Source of the DNA: Enoplolaimus lenunculus
Lineage: Eukaryota; Nematoda; Enoplea; Enoplida; Thoracostomopsidae
NCBI GenBank assembly: GCA_030248215.1
Contig: JASANG010002862.1
Location: forward strand, 62,001-126,000
Reading direction: 5' to 3'
Length of the DNA: 64,000 bases
The position numbers were made by a program, and so were the translations under genes. Of this stretch, positions 22,108 through 33,334 are shown in pieces. Positions within the stretch are counted from its first letter, which is position 1, and every line of letters begins with the position of its first letter. Below the pieces are notes generated by a model that saw nothing but the letters and a program-made list of their open reading frames with translations, was not told where the DNA came from and did not search any database.

Positions 22108-25100
22108 TCAATCTTCATGACCATTTACTCCCCTCTTGTCATTGCCTTTACCGTCCACATCCCTATCAACGCATCTGGGCACATACCTCGTTCGCAACTG
22201 AAACAAAATCCATAAATTAATGCCGAAAAACATTAAACTCGCTGACCAGACCGTTTCTTGTATTTGCATCTTTCTAAATTCAAGTAAATATGCCAGTGCC
22301 AGCCATATCGCCTGTCCTGCTCCCCAAGCAAAAACTAAAGTTAACACCCTGAAGACAGTAATCGAAATGCGTCCAACCAGCAGGGGCAATAATGTCAAAA
22401 CCCATACAAAATATTGTGAAGTAATCACTTTATTCGCAGCAACAAAATATGCAGTTGCAAAGAACCATGTAGTTGGTAAATCCGGTGCGACATCAAGATC
22501 ATTCATTTGCTTCGATGACAACCCTGAACGTCTCGTAATAATCCGAGGTGCTGCAGTAAACACATGAGTTGCATATGCAACCCCAAACGCTTGTGGCAAA
22601 AACACAACCCGTGCTATATACGACTCATACCATTTTCCTCGACACCGATAAAACACATAAAAATATGGCGAAAAATTATGCTGCGGATCACGTCGAGCAA
22701 AATGAAACGTGTACGCCTCGCGAACAAATTCCGGTCCATACAAAGCGTAAAATATCATTAGTAGCGTTAAAAACGTAGCTAGCGTTGTTACTAAATACAC
22801 AAATCCTGGCCTGTTGCGCCAAACTTGGGTAGCTAATTCGGGAACGTGAAACGACAGAAATGCGCGCCAAATCGGGCGGGGTCCGTTAGGATGTAGAACA
22901 AGATAAATAGATGGCATGTATATAACAGGATAAAGCTTGAAATGAATTGCTAAGCCGTGCAGAACGCCAATAAGTACGGAAGATCTTTGACTTGCTGGCA
23001 TCATTACTGCATATAGTGTGGCAAGCACAAATAGAGCTAGTATTGATTCTGCGTTTCCTCGTGAAGAAATCTAAAATTTTATTTTCAAACAATATGTATC
23101 ACTATTATACCAACTACAGTTGTATAAAACAAAAAAATCGCACAAACTATACGTAATTTTTTGCCAAGTCTTCGAATTTTTTCAGTATTAAAACAGCGTT
23201 CGCACATGCAAGATTTGGCAGCGAAATGTTGCAGCTGCAATTCGCAAGCGTAAGTTGTTGCATCTAAAATTTTGCAGCTGAAAGTTTTGTCCGACAACTC
23301 ATTACAAGTCTTGTAACTGCAAGTTTCAGTTGCACGTTCTCGCACAAAATATGTACTTGCACGTAGACTGCGGTTTTATTGAATCTCAAATGTATCACAT
23401 AAATCACCAGTTAGCAACGTCTTCGGAAACAACACGTCATCTTACGTAGACTCAAACCTAAAATTTAGCAACAATTATTGCCATTTCTTGTTCGAATCTT
23501 ACAAATTTGAACAGTTGTTACGCTATGCTTTTCTGTTCCGTACGCCGGCGTCCGGCACTGCGCATCACAAAGTTGAGAATGCATTTGCTTCAAAAACAAA
23601 ATTGCAGTTAACTTACAACAAACGTCAAAGGATTGAACAACCATAACGCAACAGCTGATCGAATATGTCGTTGTTCAGATTTAGCAATTTGCATAATTCT
23701 CCAAATGAGACAAGCAACAAGCAAATCAGAGCTCGCGAACAGCCATTTCCCTGCATCTGAATGCCATTTTACTGCTGGGATCATTAGCCATGCTGAAACA
23801 ACAATAAAACACTCGTGTAAGATGTAACACGCCGTCAGCAGGTGAGTCACATTGCGATCTGTCTACATAGAAGTCAAACTGAGAAATTCCTTCACAGCAA
23901 TTCATGAAATTAATATGTTAAAATTAGCTAATTCACACCATTTAAGTTTTCATATTTTGCTAAACTTCCCGCTTTAGCTGTGGCAAAACTGTCCGACATT
24001 ATTAAAACAGCGCCGATAGTCTTTGAAGTTATTCAATCATACGTATTTATTTTAACCATGCCCATCTATTTCAAAAATCATTAGCCTAAATGAAGAAAAG
24101 TTAAATAATTTCACTGGATAATATAGAAAAACACGGTACACTCACCAATAATCGGCGTATACTTATACCCAAACGCTTTGCTTTCATTATACGGAGACCC
24201 TGTTTCCAAAAGGGCACGTGCACCTTCTGTAAACACTGTATAGTCGACATCGGTATATTTCACTTCCATTGTTTCGTCGTGATAATGTGCGTATTGAATT
24301 AACGCTGCACGCAACGCAAAACCAACTGCAAGCAAAGCGCGTAGCGAAATTGAATCTGGCAGATGGAAGCCTGAAATTAAAATACAGACACAGAAAGTGG
24401 CCTACATTACTTATAAAACGTGTGTTTAGCAAACCTAGTTGTAAGCCTAAACCTAGGAATCGGCGTAAGCGTAAACATAAACCTAATCCTAAGCCTTACC
24501 GTCGAAGTTTCTAAATCCCCATGTCTCCAAGCGGACAAGCCTGTATAATTAACATGAGCAAACAAAAATGACATATATAGAGAATGTGCGCAGCCTACAG
24601 CGGCCCATGGCACTTTTGCAGGGATGGGAGACTTGGTCGCGGCCAGTTTCGGTATTGTTCCAAGTCTGGGTCTCGCTTTTTTAGTCTCGGTGGTTTGGAA
24701 CCGAGACCAAAACTCGAGGATTCCGTAAAAGTATGACTTTATTGTTCAAGTAAGTGATGGCTGAAAATAAAATTTTTCTGTCAAATTATGAAATTTCATA
24801 GTTACCCAAAAATTAAGAGCAGATATTCTGAAAAAACACAAAAAAAGCTATGAACAACACAAAAAAACTACGAAAAGCACAACAGAAACACAAAAAAAAA
24901 AAAAAACGACCAACACAGAGACGGAGCTTTGTCCCTCCTCTCCCCCCCCCCCCCCCCCCCGGAAAAAAAAAAAAAAAAAAAAACCAAAACACCCCCCGAC
25001 CAAAACCGAAAAAAAGAAAAAAAAAAAAAAAAAAAACAAAAAAAAAAAACAACCCTTTAGATTTTCATAATCCACGGAAGCGAAATCTATCTTCGATGGT

Positions 25101-25481
25101 TTATTCTCGGCGACTGTCATCGTCATTTTTAGTACAATATCTTAAATTCCACTGACCAAAGTTTAATACCGGAATTTGTAATTCCAGTAAACATTCACCG
25201 GAACCGGAAGGTGAAAAAATGCTGGAACCGATATTCCGGTTGGACCCTGGCTCAGGTATTTTTCACCTCGGCTGCTCCCAAATCAACGTCTGATTATTAA
25301 TATCACAAATTTGAGGCTACGGCTTACAATTTTGTTCGAATCGTTTTCTTTAGGCAGGCGTACATTCCTGTAAATCTTGCGTTCTACCTTACATTTACAG
25401 TTAATTAAAACTGATTTCACATATACAGCTTTCTACGCCGACGTACGAATTCTATTTTGCCAACTTACTCAAAGGTAACAT
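22108..25481 (-). CDS. PIGM: GPI mannosyltransferase 1 (PIG-M)
   Basis: PIG-M adds the first mannose to GlcN-PI from dolichol-phosphate-mannose in the ER lumen during GPI-anchor synthesis. Minus-strand exons: 25481-25469 (tentative), 24370-24146, 23792-23617, 23070-22108. Phases agree throughout and give 458 residues, against 423 in human. The luminal catalytic DxD is seen in KYTDVDYTVF (D45, D47). Family blocks follow in order: GYKYTPIIAWL across the second junction, WLFASSDLLVACLIWRI, LWLFNPLTFVISSRGNAES across the third, and HFKLYPVIYMPS. Many hydrophobic segments fit a multi-pass ER protein. The 13-nt first coding exon (MLPL plus one base before GTAAGT) is the only phase-compatible ATG and donor I found, and is less certain than the rest. 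The antisense frame at 22220-22567 is a shadow of this gene. Confidence 0.92.
23180..23580. repeat. Repeats in PIGM intron 3
   Basis: Positions 23180-23350 carry the 'AACTTGCAAGTGTGAAC' family (ATGCAAGATTTGGCAGCGAA, then ACTGCAAGTTTCAGTTGCAC). Positions 23515-23575 carry a fragment of the GGGTTGCGC foldback family (ACGCCGGCGTCCGGCACTGC), related to 29529-29628. Confidence 0.5.
24620..24780. repeat. GTCTCGG-rich repeat fragment
   Basis: The phrases GGGAGACTTGGTC, TTTTTAGTCTCGGTGGTTTG and ACTCGAGGATTCCG are shared with 31000-31290 and, more weakly, 47665-47945. The copies suggest a family of about 280 bp whose left end is near GGGAGACTCG. It lies in the first intron of PIGM under the tentative exon model. 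Confidence 0.55.
24880..25055. other. Homopolymer block, probable assembly or sequencing artefact
   Basis: Long A runs and a run of about 20 C alternate with short unique stretches. The block interrupts an hAT-like element whose right half resumes at 25060. The lysine- and proline-rich frames here are products of the homopolymers. Similar blocks are at 28565-28690 and 43820-43885. A genuine poly-A SINE tail is possible but does not explain the mixed C and A runs. Confidence 0.55.
25060..25252. repeat. Right part of an hAT-like GGGTGCAACCGG element
   Basis: It matches the right half of 33441-33801: TTTCATAATCCACGGAAGCG, then AAAGTTTAATACCGGAATTT. It ends GATATTCCGGTTGGACCCTG. The left half is lost in the homopolymer block. 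Confidence 0.65.
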
Positions 25482-25635
25482 CCGCTCCAGATCGTCAATG
25501 AATACGCACATTATAAAATAATATTCCTATTACATATTAAGCTCAGTTATTGGATTTTCCTTAAAAATTACAGACGTCCCTGAATAGGTTGTTTCAGTCA
25601 ACAAATTATTTAATGTTTATTTTTGTTGCAAAATT

Positions 25636-25810
25636 GACCCATGTAAAGATTAGGGGCGGAACGTTTCTCTGCGGGACTAGAATAGAGTAAGCTTAAGCTT
25701 GAGACTACTTTTTTGGTTGGGTTACGCTTAAGCCTAGGAATAAACTCGTTCTTACGTTTAGGCTTACGAATATGCTTATATACTGTTCCGCCTCTGTTCT
25801 TTACTAGACC
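25636..25810. mobile_element. GGCCATGTAAAG inverted-repeat element
   Basis: The left end is GACCCATGTAAAGATTAGGG and the right end CTCTGTTCTTTACTAGACC. The internal phrases GCGGAACGTTTCTCTGCGGG and TTAAGCCTAGGAATAAACTC are shared with 57448-57592. No convincing target duplication remains. Confidence 0.65.
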
Positions 25811-27545
25811 GAAACCAGAAACGTCAAACTCTAGTAGTGTCTGAAAGACGATTATGATACATATATCACTTTAATTATCCAACTGCGCAGTGCTAAAAAG
25901 GAAGTTTACCTTCTGTTTTAGCTGGCTACAAAAGATGCCTAGTTCTTCTAGTTTTCAACTGGTGCGCAGGAAATATGTTCCGTTTAATTTGACTATCGGA
26001 TAGGAGGCGTTTACTATCATCGCTCAGCATTAAGAGGTCCAACCCTTGTGAAAATGTTGCTCTCAACATATATTCAGTGATAAACTATTGGATGGCTAGG
26101 GGGCTTTAAGTTCTTTCTCCCAAATATTCCCCTCGGCAACTGTTTCTCCGGTAGGTATGGTCAAAAATTAACAATGCTGCAAAACGTACGTTGTTACTAC
26201 GTATATAGGCGCAATTTACCTCAACTTTGGGCCCATAGCATAGCCAGTTCAAGCAAAATCCTCTGTTCGAACAAACTGGCCACTTTAGGTAACCAACCTG
26301 GCTTTTAAATGACCAAAAATATCGTTCGCTATGCTCACCCGCGAGTTGAATTCCTGGTTACAAAAATATAAACCAACGCAAGATTTGGAGGAAAGACGCC
26401 ACAATGTAGTAGAACCTCTCGGCAAACACCCACCACGCCACTGGTACGTACCGACTGGTTCCTGTGGCAAATTTGAGTTACGAATGTCCGGCTAAGGTAC
26501 AGAATGCCGTAACAGTAGTATAAACCAGTTTCTAAACACCGATGCCGGCCCGCCCATTTATAGAACAGAACTGAAACAGTAGTGTAAGTCTATTTTTAAG
26601 CCTATGCTAAGGATGGACCTATTGTTAAGCAAAATTTAATCTAAAGCTTTAAGCTCACTCTATTACAGACCCACAGGAAAAAATTCCGGCCCTGGTATGA
26701 GGATGAGCCCAGGTACCTAAACAAAAAATTAATCTGTAGCTTAAACCTGCTGCATTGCGGTTCGGAGGAAAAACGGTCCGGTCACGATCGTTTACATATG
26801 GGTCAAAATTCACTGGCCAAGCAAATATTTTATTACGTTGCCGCTTTTTAAATCACTTTGACGCTATTGTAGCGGCATCAACCGATATTTTTAATAAATT
26901 ACACAACTACGCGTAATAATTGTTAAACATTATGTACTGGGTATATATATATATTGCGCGCATACAGTTGCTCATAGAATATATATCGAGTATTAAAGCA
27001 CATTCTCAAAAAACAAACGTGATCTTTTTAGCATTTTTGAGTTACTAACAAATCGTAACATACAGATCACAATACACGTCGGCTTTCAACTCCCATACTT
27101 CTATTGGTTCTTCTGTATTTATGCTCAATACCAGCAAAACTTCGTATTTTTCAATTTTACTTCACAGAGTAAATAAAACCAACAGCACAACAAACAGGAT
27201 AACATAATATTCAAACTCGAATAGACAGCCTAACCAAAAACACACTCAATACATAAAAATACAAGTAAAACCGTATAAATATTATAACTTTAGGAGAACA
27301 CGATTAGCGTAAGCGTCAGCATAAAGATTGATTTAGAAGTCTTGGTGAAAAAAAATTGCGTAAAGCTTAAGCACACTGTATTGCTATTCAGCATGAGTAT
27401 TTAGCTATATTAAGCGATGCTAATAAATGAAAAAAACAAATGACGAAGAAATAAGCAACTGAGCAGGCTACCACATCAGAATGGCTGAAGCTACATAAGA
27501 TAAAAGTATTGCTACATCAGTTCTAAAATCTCAGTGATAAATTAA

Positions 27546-27738
27546 CCATTTCTCGTGTGAATATTTTCAATATCATATCAGATGTAAATTTCAAGGTAAG
27601 ATTCGATCCGTCTCTCGGCATGGAGGCGTTTACGATTACCACTCAGCTATAGAAGCTAAACACTGCTTACAGTGTCTGTGTTTTGCTTGTATATTATTTG
27701 TATTTAGTTGCTCACAGCATACTCTATGAGTTAAAGGG
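27546..27738 (-). mobile_element. TTAA-bounded element with tRNA-like core, copy D
   Basis: TTAA lies at 27542-27545 and 27739-27742, with decayed ends CCATTTCTCGTG and CTATGAGTTAAAGGG. Minus-strand box A TAGCTGAGTGG and box B GGATCGAATCT are kept. This copy is about 65 bp shorter than the others through loss of the middle GACGCTCGAGC region. Confidence 0.75.
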
Positions 27739-28564
27739 TTAAAACACTGCCAATACAATCGTTTTCGTCATCAAACATCACAATTCAAGCAGCGCAGTCA
27801 AACCGATAAATATAATATGAACAAAGTACAAGTTATATTGGCACAAAAAACCTCAACAAATTATCAACAGAAACAGGGTGTAACCGACAGTGGACATAAG
27901 CTACTGAACAGGAGCCGTAAATTGACCCAAATGTACCTAAAACGGAGTTGAAATCTTCAATTCTGACAATAACATTCGTCCAAAGACGTCGTCGCCAAAT
28001 TCATTGAACGACACACAATTTTGAACAAATTGCGAAAAAATATTCTACAGCGTATCTTCGGTTGCGGTTTGACAAACAAGCAAAATAATATCATGAACAA
28101 AATCGAATCGTGACGGAAGGCGAGCACCACAACATACCACATACATGTACTAAAACATGTAAAAAAACAAATATCAAATAAACATAAACACATAAACCTA
28201 CTAAATTTATAAAAACAAACAAATAGAAACACGACGATCAAATTCTCGACCCAAACAGCTGTTTTAGGCCTGTCAATAATTTTATTTTTCATTTATTTTT
28301 GGCAACCATTATATCAATAAAGACTTGAATGTAAATGCACGCATGTCTATAGCAATAATTTAACCTTAGAATATTTATGGAACCCTAAGCGTATAATAGT
28401 TTTGCTTTGGTTGCCTTGAAATTTGTTCCTCTATCATTTACGGTTCAGATGTTTGCTATCCAATAGAATTAAACCGAATTATGCCAAATAGGCGATAGTG
28501 CATCTAACAAGTGATGACTGTGTATTGAACCTCGGCTGTCTGCACACTCTGTTAGCTTTCTTTT

Positions 28565-28690
28565 GATATCTATCTATCTATCATCTCTTCTTTTTCTTTC
28601 TTTCTTCTCTTTTCTTCTTCTCTTCTTCTCCAAGGGAAACCAAAAAAAAAAAAAAAACACCACACCCAAAAAACCCCCCAAAACCCGGCA
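28565..28690. other. Low-complexity block, possible assembly artefact
   Basis: TATC repeats pass into a long TTC/TCTT tract, then an A run and stacked A/C runs (CACCACACCC, then AAAAAACCCCCC-type sequence). The texture matches the block at 24880-25055 and differs from the surrounding sequence. Confidence 0.5.
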
Positions 28691-30389
28691 AGACACTTGA
28701 TAATAATTACATTAACTCTAGAATAACAAACAGCTGACAAACGCACAAGACCTTGCAACTGAAAATAAGGTTACTGCTGTGGAATCGAAGAAGAATTTAC
28801 AGAGTACTTCTTAACAAGATATTCGGTTTTTAGCGCAGTTCGTAATAGAGTACGTTTATGGTTTACATACTTTGAATGCAATTGATACTAACAAAGAAAC
28901 TGAACAGGTTCATAACAGAATCAATTTTTATTTACTCTAGTTTTTACTTTCTAGTGACTGTGTAACGGACCAGCTGCGCCTAAGCACTTCTGGGTTTCTG
29001 TCAATCAATTTCAATTTATCCATCTGTCTATCAATCTAACGTCCAAAATAACTATATAAATCGTCAAAATCATCAGCACTACCAACAACACTTGTAGTCG
29101 AAAACAGATTCTCAATATGCAGTCTGACATATAATTCAGACTATATTTTCAATACATTATAGGGCCAAAAGCAACATATATGGCTTCCTAGCATAATTCA
29201 GTTCCGACATTTGCACCATATCATACCTCTGGATATTACACCTTAAATCCATGAATCATACCAAACATAAATACAGATAGGTAAGAACCAGCAACACAAA
29301 TCATGCTTAAAACACACAAAACTATGCAAAACTGTCTATAATAAACAAAAAACGTTAGGCACATTATTATATAAAAACTGACTTCTGATTGACTGCATAT
29401 ACATAAAGAAAGTCAATATATTAGCATTAAAGCGTTAAGAATTAAACCAAGATACATACAACATAAGCAAAAGTTAGATATTTCCAATAACAGGTTTAAA
29501 CTTAGTTCAGAAACAAAACTGACAGTCTTAGGGTTGCGCATACTTTACTGTGCCGGATGCCGGCGCGCGTCAATAAAAAAAGTTACAGTGCCGCACACCG
29601 GCGTCTGGTGAGTAACGCACAACCCTAAACCATGACATTTTCTCTTTGGTTCATCCACTTAACTGTGAACAAAAATTTTTTATCAAGATCCGCTTGATGC
29701 TGGTCCAATTTCGAACAAAACTTGCTGGTTCAAACAGTAGCTGGAAATACTCGTTGCAAAACTTGCACGTGTGAATAAAGCTTAAATCAACTCACCATCC
29801 TCAGCAGTACTTCAGCACCAGGACACACACAAATTAATATTGGTACAAAAACGAAAGGTCACCAATTCAAATGGTTTGAAGCTTGGTATAGAAAGGCAGT
29901 ATAGTTTAAGTCAATACATATACAACTTCAAAGATTAAATAAAAGCTTGTATAAGTTAAGTATGCTTTTTATTCTCAAACCAATATGTGAAAACTCACTA
30001 GCATCCGTACACAGGCTACAAGTCAAAGTGAAACCTAGACGACTTTTTCCCGTTTCCTTATAAATGCATAAAGCATCAATCACCAGTTAGCGACAAAGTT
30101 TATAAACTGACGAACTCCTGCAATTGCGGGTTTCAAAGTAGGCAACGATACAAATCAAATGCGAAACTGGCGCTGAATTCCGAACCTCTCAATTCTCTGG
30201 TTCCAAAGTTGCGAATCTATCATCAGTTGTTGATACGCGCTACAGACATTTGAGAATACAAGTCCTTATTACCCATCCGCAAGCTCCTTATTCATATATT
30301 TATCGATAAAAAAATTATACCCCTCACGTTTTCAATTCTACCCTGTTTCAATGACTCAGGCATAGATTTTCGACTCAGTCTAGAGAGGA
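28691..30389. other. Intergenic region 3' of the sarcoglycan gene
   Basis: No exon is recognised. It contains a palindromic element at 29529-29628, a fragment of the 'AACTTGCAAGTGTGAAC' family at 29700-29775, and a member of the 'ATCATCAGTTG...CATTTGAGAATAC' family at 30065-30265. A minus-strand AATAAA lies near 29960, but it is far from the sarcoglycan stop and may not be used. Confidence 0.45.
29529..29628. mobile_element. Short foldback element, GGGTTGCGC ends
   Basis: The left end TAGGGTTGCGCATACTTTAC and right end GAGTAACGCACAACCCTAA are near reverse complements. The arms also contain the matching GCCGGATGCCGGCG and CGCACACCGGCGTC segments. The whole 100 bp folds into one hairpin. Related ends occur at 32199-32419 and a fragment at 23515. 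Confidence 0.7.
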
Positions 30390-33334
30390 TCAGATTTCGC
30401 CCAAACAAATATCACGCGATGCACGGCAGTCTGCACCAGATTTCGCCAAAAACAAACGGCCATTTTTGCACGTACACAACTGGAATTGGGCAACACCACG
30501 TGAATTGGACGCTCGGACACCTTCGACGTATAAATTGCGACCATTAAGCGTTATCTAAAACCAAAAAACGATTTAAAAGACATACTTATTCGTAAAATAT
30601 ATTTCAGTACCGTAGGCTGTCATAGTAAGCGATCAGTTAAGATTTATGTTCTTTTTCCGCTTAAACATACATGTCCTGATTTGGCATTGAGTTTAATATC
30701 GCGCAAAGCTTCTGCAGTGACGTCTCCAGCATTTGCTGTAATTTTCACACTGTGACCAGCATCAACTTCTAGAGATCGCGTTGGTACATCAAACCTAAAC
30801 AATTACAATAATAGATTTTATTGTATCCTGGTCGAGGTAAGGTAGGTACGACCTGCTCTCTGGGCCTTTCAAAACCAGGTTAAGCTAATCAACAAATATA
30901 TTATTTTTAGAAATTTGTTTAAAATTTATTAAACGCTAATAGGTTCAAGCGCGCGCTATACAGCGTCTTTTGCTACAATAACATCTGATTTCGATGGTAA
31001 ACAATGATAGGAGTCTCGATCTCGGCAAGTCTCGGTCGGTACTTGGCAGGTCTCGGTTTCGGAATTTTTAGTCTCGGAGGTTTAAAACTGAGACCAGAAT
31101 TCGAGGATTCCGCAAAGTTATGGCTATATTGTTACAGTAAGTGCTGCCCGATGAAAGAAATTTCGCTGTGAATAAAACCTGACCGAACCGGAGACTTTTC
31201 ATGACCGGTGTCGGTAGGTAGTCAGGTCTTAGCCTTGGTCTCAGTCTCGGTCTCGGTTTTAGCTGAGACCGATCAACCCTGGTTCAAAATGATGTTTACA
31301 TTATAAAAATATAACAGTTATGGTAAACTAACCTTAGAGAGTTATCACCTTGCGGTTTAATAATGCTGGTTCGAACAGCACCTTTAAATGATGACCCACC
31401 TTCACCTGAAATAACAAGCGAACGAATGTGAAATTAACAACAAAGCATACAACTTAAAGTGATGTAATTTTGAAAACGAACCGTGATAGGACAATAGTGA
31501 GCCGGTGAACCTAAAAACTTAAAATACATACAACTCTCGAAGGACATACAGCAGAACACATGTAATGTGAAATTTTTAATGAAATATATTCCAAAAATTC
31601 CATTTCGTAAGAAACTATAAACATAAATCCGAAGATATAAGCAACCTTTACCTATAATTCGTAAATTTTTGACTCTAACGCCAACTTCGTGCTCGTCAGT
31701 GTAGAACAACAGCCTATTTTCATTATCGTAAATGTCGAATCTGTCGCAGATTGCTTCTACACTGTCTTGGCCTGAATTAATAAACACCGCGATTTATTGA
31801 ACAATAGGTTGCGGTAAGTAAATCACAAGACCGGAGCGACTGAATACCCGGATCCAGTTTAACATCAAGCAAGTAACCGGCATTCGCATACGAGCAATAA
31901 AGCTGTTGTAACATTTCAAACTTTACATCTTGTTTTGAAGTTGTAAAATAAAAATCATCATATAAAATATGGCTATGAGAGAAGTGATTTTTCTGTCAAT
32001 TGTGGTCTGGCTGAAATGTGAAAGTTGTTTTGAATGTATAAAAATGATAATTCAGGAAGTGTTTTATATAGAGAATAAATGATTCTTGAAACTCATTATT
32101 ACTATGCGATTTACCCGTTATCACTTCGGAAATACCTTATCTGGAGCCTGTATTCGTACTAGCACTGGAACCAATCTTTGTAAGTTATTTCAAATAAAGA
32201 GTTGCGCTGTACTTTTATTGACGTGTGACGCCGTCCGTCACCGTGCGGCGCCGTCTGTTACCGTGCGGTATCGTACGCAAACAACTCACGTACGATAACG
32301 TACGTACGGTGACGAACGGCGCTGTACGGGAGACGGACGGCGCTGTACGGTTAACTGACAACGCCGTACGGGTAACACACGGTGACGGACGGCGTCGGAC
32401 GTCAAGTATAGCGCAACCCAAACACAACGTTGAGTTTCGTGCAACAATCAACAAAAAAATCGGTCAACTTATACGTATTCTACGACACGGTTAAGAATTT
32501 TCACACAAAATTTGCCCCACTAAGTTTCATCAAAAAATTGTCTGAGCAGAGCACATGCCGTGATACCTTAACCACACATTTTCCAGTGCTGCCGAATGTT
32601 AGAACTAAACGATCTGCACGACCCCTGTTAGAAGTTTTACCCTAAGTTAAGGACCACGCCGGAAATCGAACATGGCCCTCTTGTACTCGAATGAAGCATG
32701 ATACCACTACACCATGTGGCCGTTGCAACAACATTTATACCGGTATATGTGCACATGTATAGGCAATCATTTTCCTTTACATACACTTTACCGTATACAT
32801 ATATACCGACACCGAACTGCACGATTATGATATATTAATCAAGTTTAACTTCGAATAATAATTTTATGTTTTTACATAAACGAATCACTGTTACCTAAAA
32901 ACATTCTGGACGACGGTTCTCCATTGTTATCACGTGAAGTAAAACGAATACTACGATCAGATTCAATATTCAAGGGGCTTCCCTGAAAAAAATCGCTAAA
33001 AGCAAACAAGATGACTTATATGTTCGATAACTGCACCAGAACACTTGTGTACTTTAATTAGACGCAATAGGTTACGACGGTATAAAATAGTAAAATCAAA
33101 CAAGTGTTAACAAAGCATTCTTCCGGCTTATATTAAATGTGAATGTGCTGCGTAGTTAGTCCCACTGTTGCAAGGAATTTGCTAGTTAGCTAGAACTTCG
33201 GTCACATCAATAGAATAAAAATTTCCGCTCACCTCAACGGCTTTAATGTTTCCCACGTAAACCGGACTCGTGAATTCAGCGTCTCCGTTGAGTCGCATGC
33301 CGTTGCTTGTGATCTCTAAACTTCCCATTCCATC
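30390..33334 (-). CDS. SGCD: Sarcoglycan gamma/delta/zeta type, C-terminal part
   Basis: These sarcoglycans are single-pass membrane proteins of the dystrophin-associated complex at the muscle plasma membrane. Minus-strand exons: 33334-33233, 32982-32895, 31771-31652, 31405-31333, 30794-30671, 30554-30390. All phases agree, giving 223 residues to a TGA. The order matches the family ectodomain: GMGSLEITSNGMRLNGDAEF, FTSPVYVGNI, then RLLFYTDEHEVGVRVKNLRI, then RSLEVDAGHSVKITANAGD. The C-terminal cysteine cluster LCTCKNGRLFLAKSGADC...DIC corresponds to the conserved CVC...C...C pattern. The family is about 290 residues long, so the N-terminal 60 or so residues with the cytosolic tail and transmembrane helix are missing. 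They should lie at higher coordinates, possibly beyond the retrotransposon at 33948-42436, but no matching exon was found. Gamma, delta and zeta cannot be separated here. Confidence 0.93.
31000..31290. repeat. GTCTCGG-rich repeat in sarcoglycan intron
   Basis: It runs from GATAGGAGTCTCGATCTCGG to CTGAGACCGATCAACCCTGG, with repeated (T)CTCGG(T) units. It is the most complete of three related copies (also 24620 and 47665). The arms GGAGTCTCG and CGAGACC-type are loosely inverted, so it is probably a non-autonomous DNA element. Confidence 0.6.
32199..32419. mobile_element. GC-rich foldback element in sarcoglycan intron
   Basis: The ends GAGTTGCGCTGTACTT and AAGTATAGCGCAACCC open inverted arms of about 45 bp. 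The inner arm ACGCCGTCCGTCACCGTG is repeated exactly as its reverse complement at the other end. The centre holds further GACGGACGGCGCTGTACGG-type units and GTACGATAACGTACGTACGG. At 221 bp it is almost wholly self-complementary and far richer in CpG than its surroundings. The antisense reading frames here are by-products of the palindrome. Confidence 0.8.
32565..32728 (-). repeat. tRNA-derived SINE, copy 3
   Basis: On the minus strand, GGCCACATGGTGTAGTGGTA (A box region) and ATGTTCGATTTCCGGCGTGG (B box region) form a tRNA-like head. They are followed by a body with AGGGGTCGTGCAG, matching the copies at 3040 and 43640. It lies in the intron between sarcoglycan exons 33233 and 32982-31771. Confidence 0.65.

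Larger units (their letters stand above)
25482..28560. other. Intergenic, repeats but no gene recognised
   Basis: The stretch holds two GGCCATGTAAAG elements (25636-25810 with both ends, 26590-26780 decayed) and a broken relative of the TTAA tRNA-like elements. The left part of that relative is near 25998-26080 (GGAGGCGTTTACTATCATCG) and the right part near 26900-26990. The complete TTAA copy D is listed separately. The rest is AT-rich without exon-like frames. Confidence 0.45.

Noticed and set aside
22220-22567. A plus-strand gene of 115 codons
   Set aside because: It is antisense to the well-supported last exon of PIGM.
24850-25155. Lys/Pro-rich or Phe/Gly-rich small proteins
   Set aside because: The frames are translations of A and C homopolymer runs.
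32215-32494. Coding frames on both strands
   Set aside because: They come from the self-complementary GC-rich foldback element and have only repeated short peptides.
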